Shown: positions 8,623-17,730 of the stretch, piece after piece | Layout of the letters: each line of letters opens with the position of its first letter | Numbering within the stretch: position 1 is the first letter of the stretch | NCBI GenBank assembly: GCA_963732775.1 | Contig: CAVTAR010000003.1 | Location: 372,001 to 436,000, forward strand | Length of the DNA: 64,000 nucleotides | Direction: 5' to 3' | Origin: CAVRQM01 sp963732775 | GTDB taxonomy: Bacteria; Pseudomonadota; Alphaproteobacteria; Acetobacterales; Acetobacteraceae | The notes under the pieces: model-generated | Seen by the model: only the letters and a program-made list of their open reading frames with translations | Told to the model about the DNA's origin: nothing | Database searches by the model: none | Translations under genes and position numbers: made by a program

Positions 8623-10880
8623 GTGGGCACCATCACCAACTCGGGCGCCGTCGGCGTCACGCTGACGAGCCGCTCCGACAAGCCGGTGACGGTCGCCGCG
8701 GGCGTCACGATCGCCTCGGCTGGCGCCTACGCCATCGACGGCCTCGGTCCCGTGGGTTGGCGCGTCGTCAACGACGGCAGCCTGTCGGCCGGCATCACCG
8801 GCGCGCTGCTCCAGGACGGCGGCGCGTCAAGAACGGCTCGGCGCAACTGCGCGGCGCGACAGTCTCCGCCGGCCGCTATGGCGTGGTCGTCACGGGCGAC
8901 ATTGGCACCGTCGCCAACGCCGGCACCATTGCCGCCGGCTCCACCTACACCGTTCTCGGCCCGCGCTCGCAGACCGTCGCCGCCCGCGGCGTCGGCGTCC
9001 AGCTCACGGCCGGCGGCATGGTCCGCAATGGCACGCCCCTCGGCTCGCGAGCGCTGATCGACGGTGCCCGCTACGGCGTGCAGATCACCGGCGGCTACGG
9101 CACCGTCGGCAACACCGCCACCATCGCCGGCAGCAGCGCCTACAGCTATGCCGGCCTGTATGCGGCCAGACGCCACATGGATGGCACGGGCGTGGCGCTG
9201 TCGGCGCGCCGGGTCGTCAACGGCACCGAGCTGGACCGCTCGGCGCTGATCACCGGCGGCGCGGTGGGCGTGTCGATCGCCGCCAGCGGCGGCATCGTCG
9301 TCAACGACGCGACGATCGCGGCCACCGCCCCGCTGGTGACGCAGGACCTCGTGCAAGGCGGCGGCCGGCTGCTGGCCTACGGCGTCGGCGTCTCGTTCGG
9401 CAGCAGCGGCAGCAACACTGGCGGCAGCGGCGGCCTGGTGATGAACGGCACCTCGCTCGACGCCACGGCCAGCATCATCGGCGGTCGGTACGGCGTGGTG
9501 GCGAAGGCGGCTGGCGTGGTGCTGAACGACGGCACCATCGCGGGCCGGCTACAACGTCGCCACCAGCGCCGCCGGCTACAGGACGATCTCCTATTCCGGT
9601 GCGGCGATCTCGTTCCTGCAGAGTGGCCTGGTCACCAACGGCTCGGCCTCTGGTCCGGCGGCGCTGATCCAGGGTGGCGCCGTGGGCGTCGCCATCGCCG
9701 GCGGCCCGGGCGTGGTGGTGAACAACGGCCGCATCATCGGCTACGGCGTCGCACGCTACCTCGTCGGCAGCGGCTCGATGGCATCGGCCACGGTCGGGTC
9801 GGGCGTGATGCTGTCGGCGGGCGGCACCGTGGAGAACGGCTTCGCTGCGGGCTCCGCGCCCAGCATCCAGGGCGGCGTGGCGGGCGTGAGAATTGCCGGC
9901 GGCCCTGGAACAGTGGAGAACTACGGCACCATCTCGGGCGCCACGGCGGTGGTGTTCGGTGCCGGCATGGCTTTCGCGGAGCTGCTCACCGCGGGAACCA
10001 TCACCGGCAGCGGCGGCAACGCCGTGAGCTTCGCGAGCGGCAACGACACGGTCGTGGTCCAGCCCGGCGCCGTGTTCAGCGGCTCGGTGGTGGCCAGTGC
10101 GAGCGGCGCCAACACCCTGGTGCTCGGACTGGACGCGGCCGTGCAATCCTTCTCCGGGCTCGGGTCGCAGTTCCAGAACTTCGCCAGCATCGCCGCGCCG
10201 GCGGGCGCACTGTGGGACATGGTCGGCGCCAACGCCGCCACCGGCGCGCTCGCGGTGACGCTGGGCAACGGGTCGAGCCTGACGGTATCCGGCTCGCTGC
10301 TGGTCAGCAGCACGCTGTCACAGCTCACCCTCGGCGGTGGGGGCACGTTTGGGGTGGACGCGGCCGCTCGGTGCAGGTCGGCGCCGGCAATGCCGGACCA
10401 GCGGGCGCCATCACCGTCGAGGCCTGCAGCCTGAGCGTTCCGGAAGGCTACCTGCTGGCCTCGGGCACGATCGCGGCGCCAATCGTCGACAACGGCGAGG
10501 TCGCCGTCCGCGGCTCGCTCGTCATCATGGGCGGCGTGAGCGGCAACGGCCTGCTCGCGATCGGCAGCAACGCCACGCTGGAGGCGCTGCAAGGCGTGTC
10601 CGTGGCCAGCATCGCCTTCGGCGGCCTGCCCGGCGAGCGGCTGCTGCTCGACCAGCCGCAATACGTTGGCGCCACCATCTCCGGCTTCGGCGCGGCCGAC
10701 GCGATCGACATGGTGGGCCGGACGGTGACGGCGATCGCGTTCGACACTGTTTCGCAGCAGCTTACCATCCAGGGCGCCGCCGGGGCGATCGCGTCGCTGC
10801 GCTTCGCCGGCAGCTACTCGGGCGGCGCGTTCGGCTTCGGCGGCGACGGCCACGGCGGCAGCGTCATCTTTCTCACCTAG
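8623..10880 (+). pseudogene. Beta-helix (autotransporter-passenger-like) repeat protein, three frame breaks
   Basis: Three frames have to be joined to read one protein of about 750 residues. It is built of short Gly/Ala/Val/Thr units such as VTGDIGTVANAGTIAAGS, GGPGVVVNNGRIIGYG and VENYGTISGATAVVFG, which is the pattern of right-handed beta-helix surface proteins. It starts at GTG 8623 (VGTITNSGAVGVTLTS), which looks like the N-terminus of Acetobacteraceae proteins of this type. They lack a classical signal peptide. The frame breaks are near 8827 (one base missing), 9545 (one base extra) and 10362 (one base missing). Product and location (secreted or surface) are inferred from repeat character only. 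It ends GGHGGSVIFLT. Because other genes in the window have similar breaks, this may be intact in the real genome. Confidence 0.65.
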
Positions 10881-10905
10881 TGGGCACCGGCACGAACACG
10901 GCGGT

Positions 10906-11730
10906 TCAGCAGCCGTGCGGCGGCATCGGGGTGAACTCGGCAAGGGTGCCGCCCATCACGAAGTCGCCGAAATCCATCGACAGGTCGTCGGCCACCCCGT
11001 TCGCCCAGTAGCGCATCGAGACCTCGTAGTCCGGCTCCGCCGCCTCGGGCGCGTGGTCGAAGAACGCGAGGTGGAACTTCCCGCTCGGCAGCTTGGCGAG
11101 CACGGGGAATTGCGGGTCGTGCGGCGTCTGATCCCAGCCATTGACCAGGATCGAGCTGTCCTGGGCGCCCTTTTCCGACGTGCCGTCGAACAGCGGCAGG
11201 GCCAGCATCTTCTTGCCCGCCTCGGCGCCGGCCAGCAGCATCGCGGTATGCGCGGTGGGGAACAGCGTCCCGCGCGGCAGGCCCTTGGTCATGTCGTGCG
11301 GCAGGCTGTAGTGGGCCGCCCCGGTGCCGCCCCCGGGCTGCAGGGTGGCGTCGCCCTGGATGTCGCTCGTCACCGCCTCGTCGGTGGTCTGCTTCATGCG
11401 GAAGCGCAGCGTGAGACCGTCCTTGCTCTCGTACGTGGTATATTCCGACAGCATCTTGACGTCCTGGCCCTCGCTGTTCGTCACCTGCATCTCGAGCCGT
11501 TGCTGGGTGGCCCAGCCGTCGCATACGTCCAGCATCTCGTAGTGCATCTTGCCGGCGGCCGCCGTGACAGCGCCATCCTTCGAGGATTGCAGCTTCAGGT
11601 CGTACACCGCCCGGTGCGCCAGCAGGTCGGCGGCGCGCGCCGGGGCGGCGCCGAACGCGAAGCAGGCGGCGGCCAGGACGGCGATGGCCCGGCTCGGGCC
11701 GGGCGGGCGGCCGGGGCGGCGGAAGGGCAT
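10906..11730 (-). CDS. EipB-family (DUF1849) periplasmic envelope-integrity protein
   Basis: The 274-residue product has an N-terminal signal peptide (Arg-rich start, hydrophobic AIAVLAAACFAFGAA, cleavage near APARA-AD). The mature part begins LLAHRAVYDLKL and includes YEMLDVCDGWATQQR and LPHDMTKGLPRGTLFPTAHT, which are recognisable DUF1849 blocks. In Brucella EipB, a beta-spiral periplasmic protein needed for envelope integrity, a conserved disulfide joins an N-terminal region Cys to one near the C-terminus. Here the matching residues are Cys70 and the very last residue, Cys274. It converges on the surface-protein gene with 25 bases between. The function is inferred from the family. Confidence 0.85.
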   Translation of the reverse strand: MPFRRPGRPPGPSRAIAVLAAACFAFGAAPARAADLLAHRAVYDLKLQSSKDGAVTAAAGKMHYEMLDVCDGWATQQRLEMQVTNSEGQDVKMLSEYTTYESKDGLTLRFRMKQTTDEAVTSDIQGDATLQPGGGTGAAHYSLPHDMTKGLPRGTLFPTAHTAMLLAGAEAGKKMLALPLFDGTSEKGAQDSSILVNGWDQTPHDPQFPVLAKLPSGKFHLAFFDHAPEAAEPDYEVSMRYWANGVADDLSMDFGDFVMGGTLAEFTPMPPHGC

Positions 11731-11854
11731 GGGCAGAGCTCCAGACGGTTCCCGTCAGAATAGGGACACATTCGCCGCCGTGCCAGGAGCCTGCCCGCGA
11801 CGATCGTCGGCAAGCCGGTGGTTTTGTATCGATACTGCATCGATATGGACATGC

Positions 11855-12577
11855 TTAGGCCCATCGTTTCCGCCACCGCTTCGGCGGAAACCACCACGGA
11901 CGGGCAGTGGGAGAACGCATGCCGATATCCGTCTCGATGCAGCGGTGGCGGTAGAGGAACGCCCGCTCCTCGGCCGCCGTCGGACGCTGCGGCTTCTTCG
12001 GGCGGGGCTTGCGCACCCGGGGTTTCGGGGGCGGCGGCTCGCCGTACGGCGGGTAGGGCCAGGGCGGGATGCCGAGCATCCGGCCCAGGGCGGCCAGCGG
12101 CCGCCGGGCCTGCGGCACCTCCGCCAGCACCGCCTGGATCGCCGGGTCGGTCAGCCAGTGCCGCAGGTTGCCCCCGGCCCAGCGGATCTCGATGCCCTTG
12201 GCCAGCATCCAGCCAAACCGCTGCGGCAGCCGCGCGCCGGGTTTCGGGAGCGGCGGCGGCGCGTCCGGGGCCGCCTCGGGAGCCTCGGTGAGTTCGGTGG
12301 CCTGGGTGAGTTCGGTGGCGGGCCGGGGCGCCGGAGTCTGAGGTGCCGATGTCTGGGGCGTCGGTGTCTGGGGCGTCGGCGTCCGGGGCTTGCGCACCCG
12401 GGGCAGGCGGCCGGCGGCGAGGAGCGCCAGGATGGCTTGCACGTGGCGGACCAGGCGGCCGGCCCGGTTGTTCGCCAGCATCGTCAGAGGCGTCGGACGC
12501 TCCCGGCAGGACCACAAGGCGATGCCCCGGCGCAAATTGCCCAGGATGCCCGCGAGCTTCCCGGACAGGTCCAGCAA
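11855..12577 (-). CDS. Hypothetical protein of an Acetobacteraceae-type Pro/Arg-rich family
   Basis: I do not know a function. The protein (about 208-240 residues) has an N-terminal segment LLDLSGKLAGILGNLRRGIA, a low-complexity Pro/Thr/Gln linker (PQTPTPQTSAPQTPAP and TELTQATELTEA), and then a conserved core RFGWML...GNLRHWLTDPAIQAVL...QARRPLAALGRMLGIPPW. It ends in a basic PPPKPRVRKPRPKKPQRP segment. Proteins with the layout 'LRHLLxDPxMxxLLxxxPQxxRxLRPLxxMLGI' are, as far as I know, frequent and multicopy in Acetobacteraceae. The start is uncertain: TTG 12577 includes the first conserved helix, while ATG 12481 is the first ATG. It is followed by a short noncoding gap on both sides. Confidence 0.6.
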   Translation of the reverse strand: MLDLSGKLAGILGNLRRGIALWSCRERPTPLTMLANNRAGRLVRHVQAILALLAAGRLPRVRKPRTPTPQTPTPQTSAPQTPAPRPATELTQATELTEAPEAAPDAPPPLPKPGARLPQRFGWMLAKGIEIRWAGGNLRHWLTDPAIQAVLAEVPQARRPLAALGRMLGIPPWPYPPYGEPPPPKPRVRKPRPKKPQRPTAAEERAFLYRHRCIETDIGMRSPTARPWWFPPKRWRKRWA

Positions 12578-12711
12578 TGTTGCCGGGGGTGGGAGGGAGG
12601 GGGCAGGGCTGAGCACGAACACACCATGAACCACGGCGAGCGCCGAAGTCAAGGAAAATAAGCTTAGGTCATGCGGTCGGAGGTGGAGCGTCAGACGCCG
12701 GGCAGGAGCCT

Positions 12712-14494
12712 TCAGCGGGGCTTGGACGGCAGCTCCACCCGCAGCGACAGCTCGCGCAGCCGTGCCGGCGGCACCGGGGCGGGTGCCCCCATCATCAGGT
12801 CCTCGCCCTGCTGGTTGAGCGGGAACAGGATCACCTCGCGGATGTTCGGCTCGTCGGCGAGCAGCATGACGATGCGGTCGATGCCGGGCGCCGAGCCGCC
12901 GTGCGGGGGGGCGCCGTAGCGGAACGCCGCCAGCATGCCGCCGAACCGCGCCTCCACCTCCTCGGGCGGATAGCCGGCGATGGCGAAGGCGCGCAGCATC
13001 ACGTCCGGCCGGTGGTTGCGGATGGCGCCCGACGACAGCTCGATGCCGTTGCAGACGATGTCGTACTGGAACGCCTTGATGGCGAGCGGGTCCATGGTCT
13101 CCAGAGCCTCCAGGCCCCCCTGCGGCATGGAGAACGGGTTGTGCGAGAAGCCGATCTGCCCGGTCTCCTCGTCGCGCTCGTACATTGGGAAGTCGGTGAT
13201 CCAGCAAAAGCGGAAGGCGCCCTGCTCGACCAGTCCGAGATCGGTCGCCAGCCGCGTACGGACGGCGCCGGCGAACTTGGCCGCCTCGGCCGGCTTGCCG
13301 GCGGCGAAGAACACGCTGTCGCCGGGATTGGCCCCGCAGGCCGCGCGGATGGCTTCGGCGCGATCGGGTTCGAGGTTCTTCGCGATCGGGCCCTTCGCAC
13401 CTTGCGCGTCGAACTGGATGTAGCCGAGGCCGCCGGCGCCCTGCTCGCGCGCCCACTCGTTCAGCTTGTCGAAGAACGAGCGCGGGTTGGCTGCCGTCTT
13501 AGGTGCCGGGATCGCGCGCACCACCCCGCCGCCAGCCGCGATCTTCGCAAACAGCCCGAAGCCCGAGCCGGCGAACTGCGCTGTGACGTCGGTGATGCGC
13601 AGCGGGTTGCGCAGGTCCGGCTTGTCGCTGCCGTATTCCAGCATCGCGGTCTCGTACGGGATGCGCACGAATGGCGGCGCGTCCACCGCGCGGCCGGCGG
13701 CGAACTCCTCGAACACGCCGGCGATCGACCGGCTCGATGGTGGCGAACACGTCCTCCTGCGTCACGAAGCTCATCTCGAAGTCGAGCTGGTAGAACTCGC
13801 CCGGCGAGCGGTCGGCCCGGCTTGCCTCGTCGCGGAAACACGGCGCGATCTGGAAGTAGCGGTCGAACCCGGCCACCATCAGCAACTGCTTGAACTGCTG
13901 CGGCGCCTGCGGCAGCGCGTAGAACCGGCCCGGATGCAGCCGCGCGGGGACCAGGAAGTCGCGCGCGCCCTCGGGACTGCTCGCGGTCAGGATCGGCGTC
14001 TGGAACTCGGTGAACCCCGCCTCGATCATCCGCCTGCGGAACGACGCGATCACCCCTGCCCGCAGGATCATGTTGCGCTGCATCTTCTCGCGCCGCAGGT
14101 CGAGGAAGCGGTAGCGCAGCCGCAGCTCGTCCGGGAAGCGCTCGTCGCCCGCGACCTGGATCGGCAGGACGTCGGCAGCGGACTGCACCTCGACGGCCTC
14201 GGCGCGCAGCTCGATCTCCCCCGTGGGCAGGCGCGGGTTGACCGTCGCCCCCTCGCGGCGGACCACGCGGCCGGTGACGGTGACGACGCTCTCCACGCGC
14301 AGCCGGTCGGCGACGTCGAAGGCGGGGGTGCCGGCGGCGAAGACGATCTGTGTCAGCCCGAAATGGTCCCGCAGGTCGAGGAACAGCAGCCCGCCGTGGT
14401 CGCGCTTGCTGTGCACCCAGCCCGACAGCCGCGCGGGACTGCCGGCGTCGCTGGCGCGGAGCGCGCCGCAGGTGTGGGTGCGGTAGGCATGCAT
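12712..14494 (-). CDS. aspS: Aspartyl-tRNA synthetase AspS (one frame break)
   Basis: This class II synthetase charges tRNA-Asp (and possibly tRNA-Asn, as the bacterial non-discriminating type). The N-terminal OB-fold domain is SGWVHSKRDHGGLLFLDLRDH. Motif 2 region PCFRDEASRADRSPGEFYQLDFEMSF and motif 3 GSAPGIDRIVMLL are both clear, and the bacterial GAD insertion lies between them. The frame changes near 13730: EDVFATIEPV continues as IAGVFEEFAAG after one extra base (an extra G in GGTCGATCGCC). Correct length would be about 593 residues, normal for the bacterial type. Because the enzyme is essential and both halves are otherwise perfect, I treat the break as a sequence error. ATG 14494 (MHAYRTHTCGAL) is the start. 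Confidence 0.93.
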
Positions 14495-14697
14495 GGTCTT
14501 GGTCCTGTTGGGCTCGGGCGCGGGAGGGCGGCACACAAGGGGGCGGGCCGAAAGGTGTCAAGGCGGGGTTGTGTCGGTCGGCATGCCGTGTTAGTAACAC
14601 TGACAGACACGCTCCGTTCATTTTCGTCGCGCACGGCGCTCCGGAGCCGGTGGATTGGACGGTCTCGCACCCTGGCTGGGTAAAGTTTCCGGCCACG

Positions 14698-15249
14698 ATG
14701 GTGCCTCGCGCGGGCGCGGCGACGGCCCAACCGGCATCGGACGGTCCGCGCGCCGAGGATGGGGAGACCGCCGACCGATGGGCGCGCACCGGCCGGGTGA
14801 ACCCGCCGACGCCGGTGGCACCGGACCCGTACGATCCGATGAACCCGGCCTTTGACCCGGTGCTGACGCTACGGCGGCTGGGTTATCCTCTGGCGGCACA
14901 AGGTGGGGTGGTGCAGGCGCAGTGGTGGATGCCGCTCCTCGAGAGCCCGCTCTCAAAGCAGCCGGAGGAAGTCCTCCCGAGATTTATGGAGCGGATACCG
15001 CGCCAGTCCGGCAAGGAGGCGGCCGACAACGTGCCGAGTTGGGCTCGCGGCATGTCCCGAAGGCTGGGAGAAACGCCCGATCGATACGCGAGACGCATCA
15101 TGGACGACCAATGGGGCAAGGGACAATGGGAAGGCGATCCTGAGCGCATGAAGGATTTCCGACAAATCAAGAAGTTTGGCTCAAGGGCTTTTCGTGATCC
15201 GAAACTGAGCCCACCGATGCTCCTGCCAGACGGTAACGAGGTGATTTGA
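14698..15249 (+). CDS. Putative polymorphic-toxin-like protein
   Basis: The 183-residue product has a disordered, Pro-rich N-terminal half (TGRVNPPTPVAPDPYDPMNP) and a polar C-terminal half with RYARRIMDDQWGKGQWEGDP and FRQIKKFGSRAFRDPK. This last segment resembles the C-terminal toxin tips of some polymorphic toxins, but I cannot name the activity. The gene ends in TGATG, where the A is shared with the ATG of the next gene, and two small paralogous proteins follow, as expected of immunity genes. Base composition falls to about 51 percent GC by hand count over 15121-15360, against roughly 70 percent nearby, which suggests recent acquisition. The start is uncertain: ATG 14698 is the first good one, with no strong ribosome site. 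Confidence 0.55.
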   Translation: MVPRAGAATAQPASDGPRAEDGETADRWARTGRVNPPTPVAPDPYDPMNPAFDPVLTLRRLGYPLAAQGGVVQAQWWMPLLESPLSKQPEEVLPRFMERIPRQSGKEAADNVPSWARGMSRRLGETPDRYARRIMDDQWGKGQWEGDPERMKDFRQIKKFGSRAFRDPKLSPPMLLPDGNEVI

Positions 15250-15542
15250 TGGCCGAAGAAGAACGCATTGGCATCAGTCAAGATTGGATATTTCCCGTGT
15301 GGCACTATTGCGCAAAATTCGATGATCCGCTGGACTATTCGGAAGACAAGGAGGATGGCCAATCACCACGCTGGATTGGCACCTTCACCACGCGCGAGCT
15401 TGCGCAAGCGGCGATCGAACTTTGCCGGCGGCAGCCCGGATTTCGGAACTGGCCCGACAGCTTCAGGATATTCGAATCGCCGCTCGATGTGGATCACTGC
15501 GAAACAGGGTTTGTTTCATATTGGGAGCAGGAAGATGAGTGA
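15249..15542 (+). CDS. Small acidic immunity-like protein (paralogue 1)
   Basis: The protein has 97 residues, is acidic, and shows the pattern W-I-G-x-F-x-T/S-R followed by an alpha-helix and PGFRNWPDSFRIFESPLD, then GF near the end. The same pattern recurs in the next gene. Small proteins of this layout occur widely beside toxin-like genes and are presumed immunity or partner proteins, though no biochemical role is established that I can cite with certainty. It is translationally coupled to the upstream toxin-like gene (TGATG) and overlaps the next gene by 8 bases. GC content is near 50 percent, the lowest in the window. Confidence 0.6.
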   Translation: MAEEERIGISQDWIFPVWHYCAKFDDPLDYSEDKEDGQSPRWIGTFTTRELAQAAIELCRRQPGFRNWPDSFRIFESPLDVDHCETGFVSYWEQEDE

Positions 15543-15843
15543 TCGAATTGGCCCGGTGGTGGTATTCAGGCTGATGCACTTCAAGATCGGGAAACTGGAT
15601 CGGGGCGACCCGGAAGACGATCGTGTTGCCCAGCACAGAGGCATCGGCGTCTACCGCTCGGCGGCGGCGGCGGCGGCTGGCGCTGGCCGGCTCCGTCGGC
15701 TGCCAGGCTTTCGCAAGTGGCCCGAAGGCTTCCGCATCTACCCCCTCGTGCTGGATCAGATTGGTTGGCCGGACGGATTCACCGAAGCAGAAGCCGATCA
15801 AAGCTATTGGGAGTGGCCGCAGGAGGAGATCGTGCCGGAATGA
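15535..15843 (+). CDS. Small acidic immunity-like protein (paralogue 2)
   Basis: This 102-residue protein is a diverged copy of its upstream neighbour. Both share GxY/F, an Ala-rich helix, the block PGF-R-x-WP-x-x-FRI, and a following LD...GF. It begins MSDRIGPVVVFRLMHFKIG and ends WEWPQEEIVPE. The ATG overlaps the end of paralogue 1 by 8 bases, and its own TGA overlaps the ATG of the isochorismatase gene, so four genes appear to be one transcript. GC content is higher than in paralogue 1, especially in the Ala-rich helix, so this copy may have been resident longer. Function is inferred only. Confidence 0.6.
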   Translation: MSDRIGPVVVFRLMHFKIGKLDRGDPEDDRVAQHRGIGVYRSAAAAAAGAGRLRRLPGFRKWPEGFRIYPLVLDQIGWPDGFTEAEADQSYWEWPQEEIVPE

Positions 15844-16412
15844 GGATCACGCCCGCGACGATCGCCCTGCTCGTCATCGACGTGCAGCGCGCCTTCGACC
15901 TGTGGGAGCAGGCCGGCCAGCGCCGCAACAACCCCGACGCCATCGCCCGCATCGCCGACCTGCTCGCCGCGTTCCGGCGCAGCGGCGCGCCGGTGTTCCA
16001 CGTCCGCCACGAGGGCACGCATCCCGCGTCGAGCTTCCTGCCCGGCGGCCCCGGCTCCGCGGTCCGCGACGAGGCGCAAGAAATCGGCGGCGAGCCGGTG
16101 ATCGCCAAGCGCGTCAACAGCGCCTTCATCGGCACCGACCTCGAAGCCCGGCTGCGCGCGGCGGACATCCGCACCGTGGTGGTCTGCGGCGCCACCACCA
16201 ACCATTGCGTCGAGACCACCACGCGCATGGCCGGGAACCTCGGCTTCGACGCCTGGCTGGTGCGCGACGCCACCTGGACCTTCGACCGCACCGGCCCAGA
16301 CGGCGAGCGTCACGCCGCCGAGGACGTCCACGCCATGACGCTGGCCAACCTGCACGACGAGTTCGCCCGCATCGTGCGCACCGCCGACGTGCTGGCGGCA
16401 CTCGCTAGCTGA
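15840..16412 (+). CDS. Isochorismatase-fold cysteine hydrolase
   Basis: The 190-residue protein belongs to the cysteine hydrolase family that includes isochorismatases and nicotinamidases. The catalytic triad can be seen: Asp in LLVIDVQRAF, Lys in VIAKRVNSAF, and Cys in VVVCGATTNHCVETT, where the cis-peptide precedes the nucleophile region. The substrate cannot be deduced. Its ATG overlaps the stop of the upstream immunity-like gene (ATGA), and AGGAGGAG lies just upstream, so it is well translated. It converges with and overlaps the FAH-family gene by 8 bases at the 3' ends. Membership in the toxin-like operon is probably incidental. Confidence 0.85.
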   Translation: MRITPATIALLVIDVQRAFDLWEQAGQRRNNPDAIARIADLLAAFRRSGAPVFHVRHEGTHPASSFLPGGPGSAVRDEAQEIGGEPVIAKRVNSAFIGTDLEARLRAADIRTVVVCGATTNHCVETTTRMAGNLGFDAWLVRDATWTFDRTGPDGERHAAEDVHAMTLANLHDEFARIVRTADVLAALAS

Positions 16413-17088
16413 TGGTGGTCGAGACCGTGCCGACGCCCTCGATCCGCCCCTCCAGCCGGTCGCCGCGCACCACCGCCGCGACCCCCTCCGGCGTGCCGGT
16501 GAAGATCAGGTCGCCGGGGGCGAGCGCCACCAGCCCGGACAGCGCGGCGATCGTCTCGGCGACGCTCCAGATCATGTTCGACAGGTCCGAGGACTGCCGC
16601 ACCGCGCCGTTCACCGACAGCTCGATCTTCCCGCGCGAGGGATCGGGGAGGCGCGCCGCCGGCAGCAGCTCGCCGATCGGGGCGGAATGGTCGAACCCCT
16701 TGCCCATGTCCCACGGCTTGCCGGCCTTCTTCGCCGCCGCCTGCAGGTCGCGCCGGGTCATGTCGAGGCCCGCCGCGTAGCCCCAGACATGCGCGAGCGC
16801 CGCGGCGGCCGGGATGTCGGCGCCGCCGGTGCCGATCGCGACCACGAGCTCCATCTCGTGATGCAGGTCGGCGGTGGCGGGCGGATATGGCATCGGCGCG
16901 CCCCGCGTGACCAGCGCGTCGGCCGGCTTGGTGAAGAAGAACGGCGGCTCGCGGGTGTCGCCGCCCATCTCGCGCACGTGCTCGGCGTAGTTCCGCCCGA
17001 CGCAGAACACGCGCCGCACCGGGAACAGCCCGCCGCCTTGCACCGGCACGGCGACGAGGGGGGGCGCGGCAATGACGAATTCGGGCAT
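16405..17088 (-). CDS. Fumarylacetoacetate hydrolase (FAH) family protein
   Basis: This 227-residue protein is of the short FAH/fumarylpyruvate hydrolase type, which cleaves C-C bonds in 3-oxo acids or decarboxylates oxaloacetate. Visible family blocks are CVGRNYAEHVREMG, FFTKPADAL, the metal-binding HHEMELVVAIG, GYAAGLDMTRRDLQ, and near the end GDLIFTGTPEGV. Length and motifs fit enzymes annotated as fumarylpyruvate hydrolase in gentisate or maleylpyruvate routes, but no pathway partner is adjacent. It is cytoplasmic, and the 3' end overlaps the isochorismatase gene on the other strand. Confidence 0.87.
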   Translation of the reverse strand: MPEFVIAAPPLVAVPVQGGGLFPVRRVFCVGRNYAEHVREMGGDTREPPFFFTKPADALVTRGAPMPYPPATADLHHEMELVVAIGTGGADIPAAAALAHVWGYAAGLDMTRRDLQAAAKKAGKPWDMGKGFDHSAPIGELLPAARLPDPSRGKIELSVNGAVRQSSDLSNMIWSVAETIAALSGLVALAPGDLIFTGTPEGVAAVVRGDRLEGRIEGVGTVSTTIS

Positions 17089-17140
17089 GGGCGGGAACTC
17101 CGGGTGGGAAGGCGGCTGTCGCGCGTGCTATAGGACGGGG

Positions 17141-17722
17141 ATGAACGCGATCGCCAAAATCCCCGTGCGGATGACGGTGGAGGAGTTCCTGCTCTGGGCC
17201 GACGCGACCCCGGGACGGTGGGAGCTGGTCGATGGAGAGCCGCGCGCGATGACGCCACCACTGAGAAGCCATGGCTCCCTGCAGGCCGAACTCGGCCGAT
17301 GCCTGGGAAACCGGCTGCTGGAACTCGGCAGGGACTGTGCGGTCGTCACCGACGCCGGCATCCTCCCAGACCTATTTCCGCAGTTTAATATGCGGATGCC
17401 TGACCTCGTCGTGTCGTGCCAGCCCTACACGCAAGAGCAACGGGCGGTCCAGGGTGTGGTCCTGATTGCGGAAATCCTTTCGCCCAGCAACCAGGCCGAC
17501 ACCTGGTCCAACGTCTGGGCCTACACCAGCATCGACAGCGTTCGCGAGATCCTCGTGCTGCGCGCCGACCGGATCGAGGCGGAACTGCTTCGGCGCGGCC
17601 CCGGCGAGCGCTGGCCAGCCGCGCCCGAGCGCATCACCGACGGCAAGCTCGTGCTCGACAGCGTCGGCTTCCAAGCCCCGCTCGCGGACCTGTATCGCAC
17701 TACCCGCCTCGCGCCGCGCTGA
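17141..17722 (+). CDS. Uma2-family putative endonuclease
   Basis: The 193-residue product has the Uma2 (DUF820) layout of the PD-(D/E)xK nuclease fold: MTVEEFLLWADATPGRWELVDGE at the N-terminus, MPDLVVS carrying the aspartate, and VVLIAEILSPSN carrying the glutamate. The lysine usually found shortly after is replaced in this subtype by DTWSNVWAYTSI, so catalysis is uncertain. Uma2 proteins are common, multicopy and rarely characterised. ATG 17141 (MNAIAKIPVRMTVEEF) is preferred over an upstream in-frame start because upstream residues are not family-like. It is divergent from the FAH gene with about 50 bases between. Confidence 0.8.
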   Translation: MNAIAKIPVRMTVEEFLLWADATPGRWELVDGEPRAMTPPLRSHGSLQAELGRCLGNRLLELGRDCAVVTDAGILPDLFPQFNMRMPDLVVSCQPYTQEQRAVQGVVLIAEILSPSNQADTWSNVWAYTSIDSVREILVLRADRIEAELLRRGPGERWPAAPERITDGKLVLDSVGFQAPLADLYRTTRLAPR

Positions 17723-17730
17723 GCCGCCCG

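Noticed and set aside
6674..8665. A 663-codon plus-strand frame opposite hutH
   Set aside because: hutH is complete on the other strand with its MIO motif; the antisense frame has no recognisable protein features.
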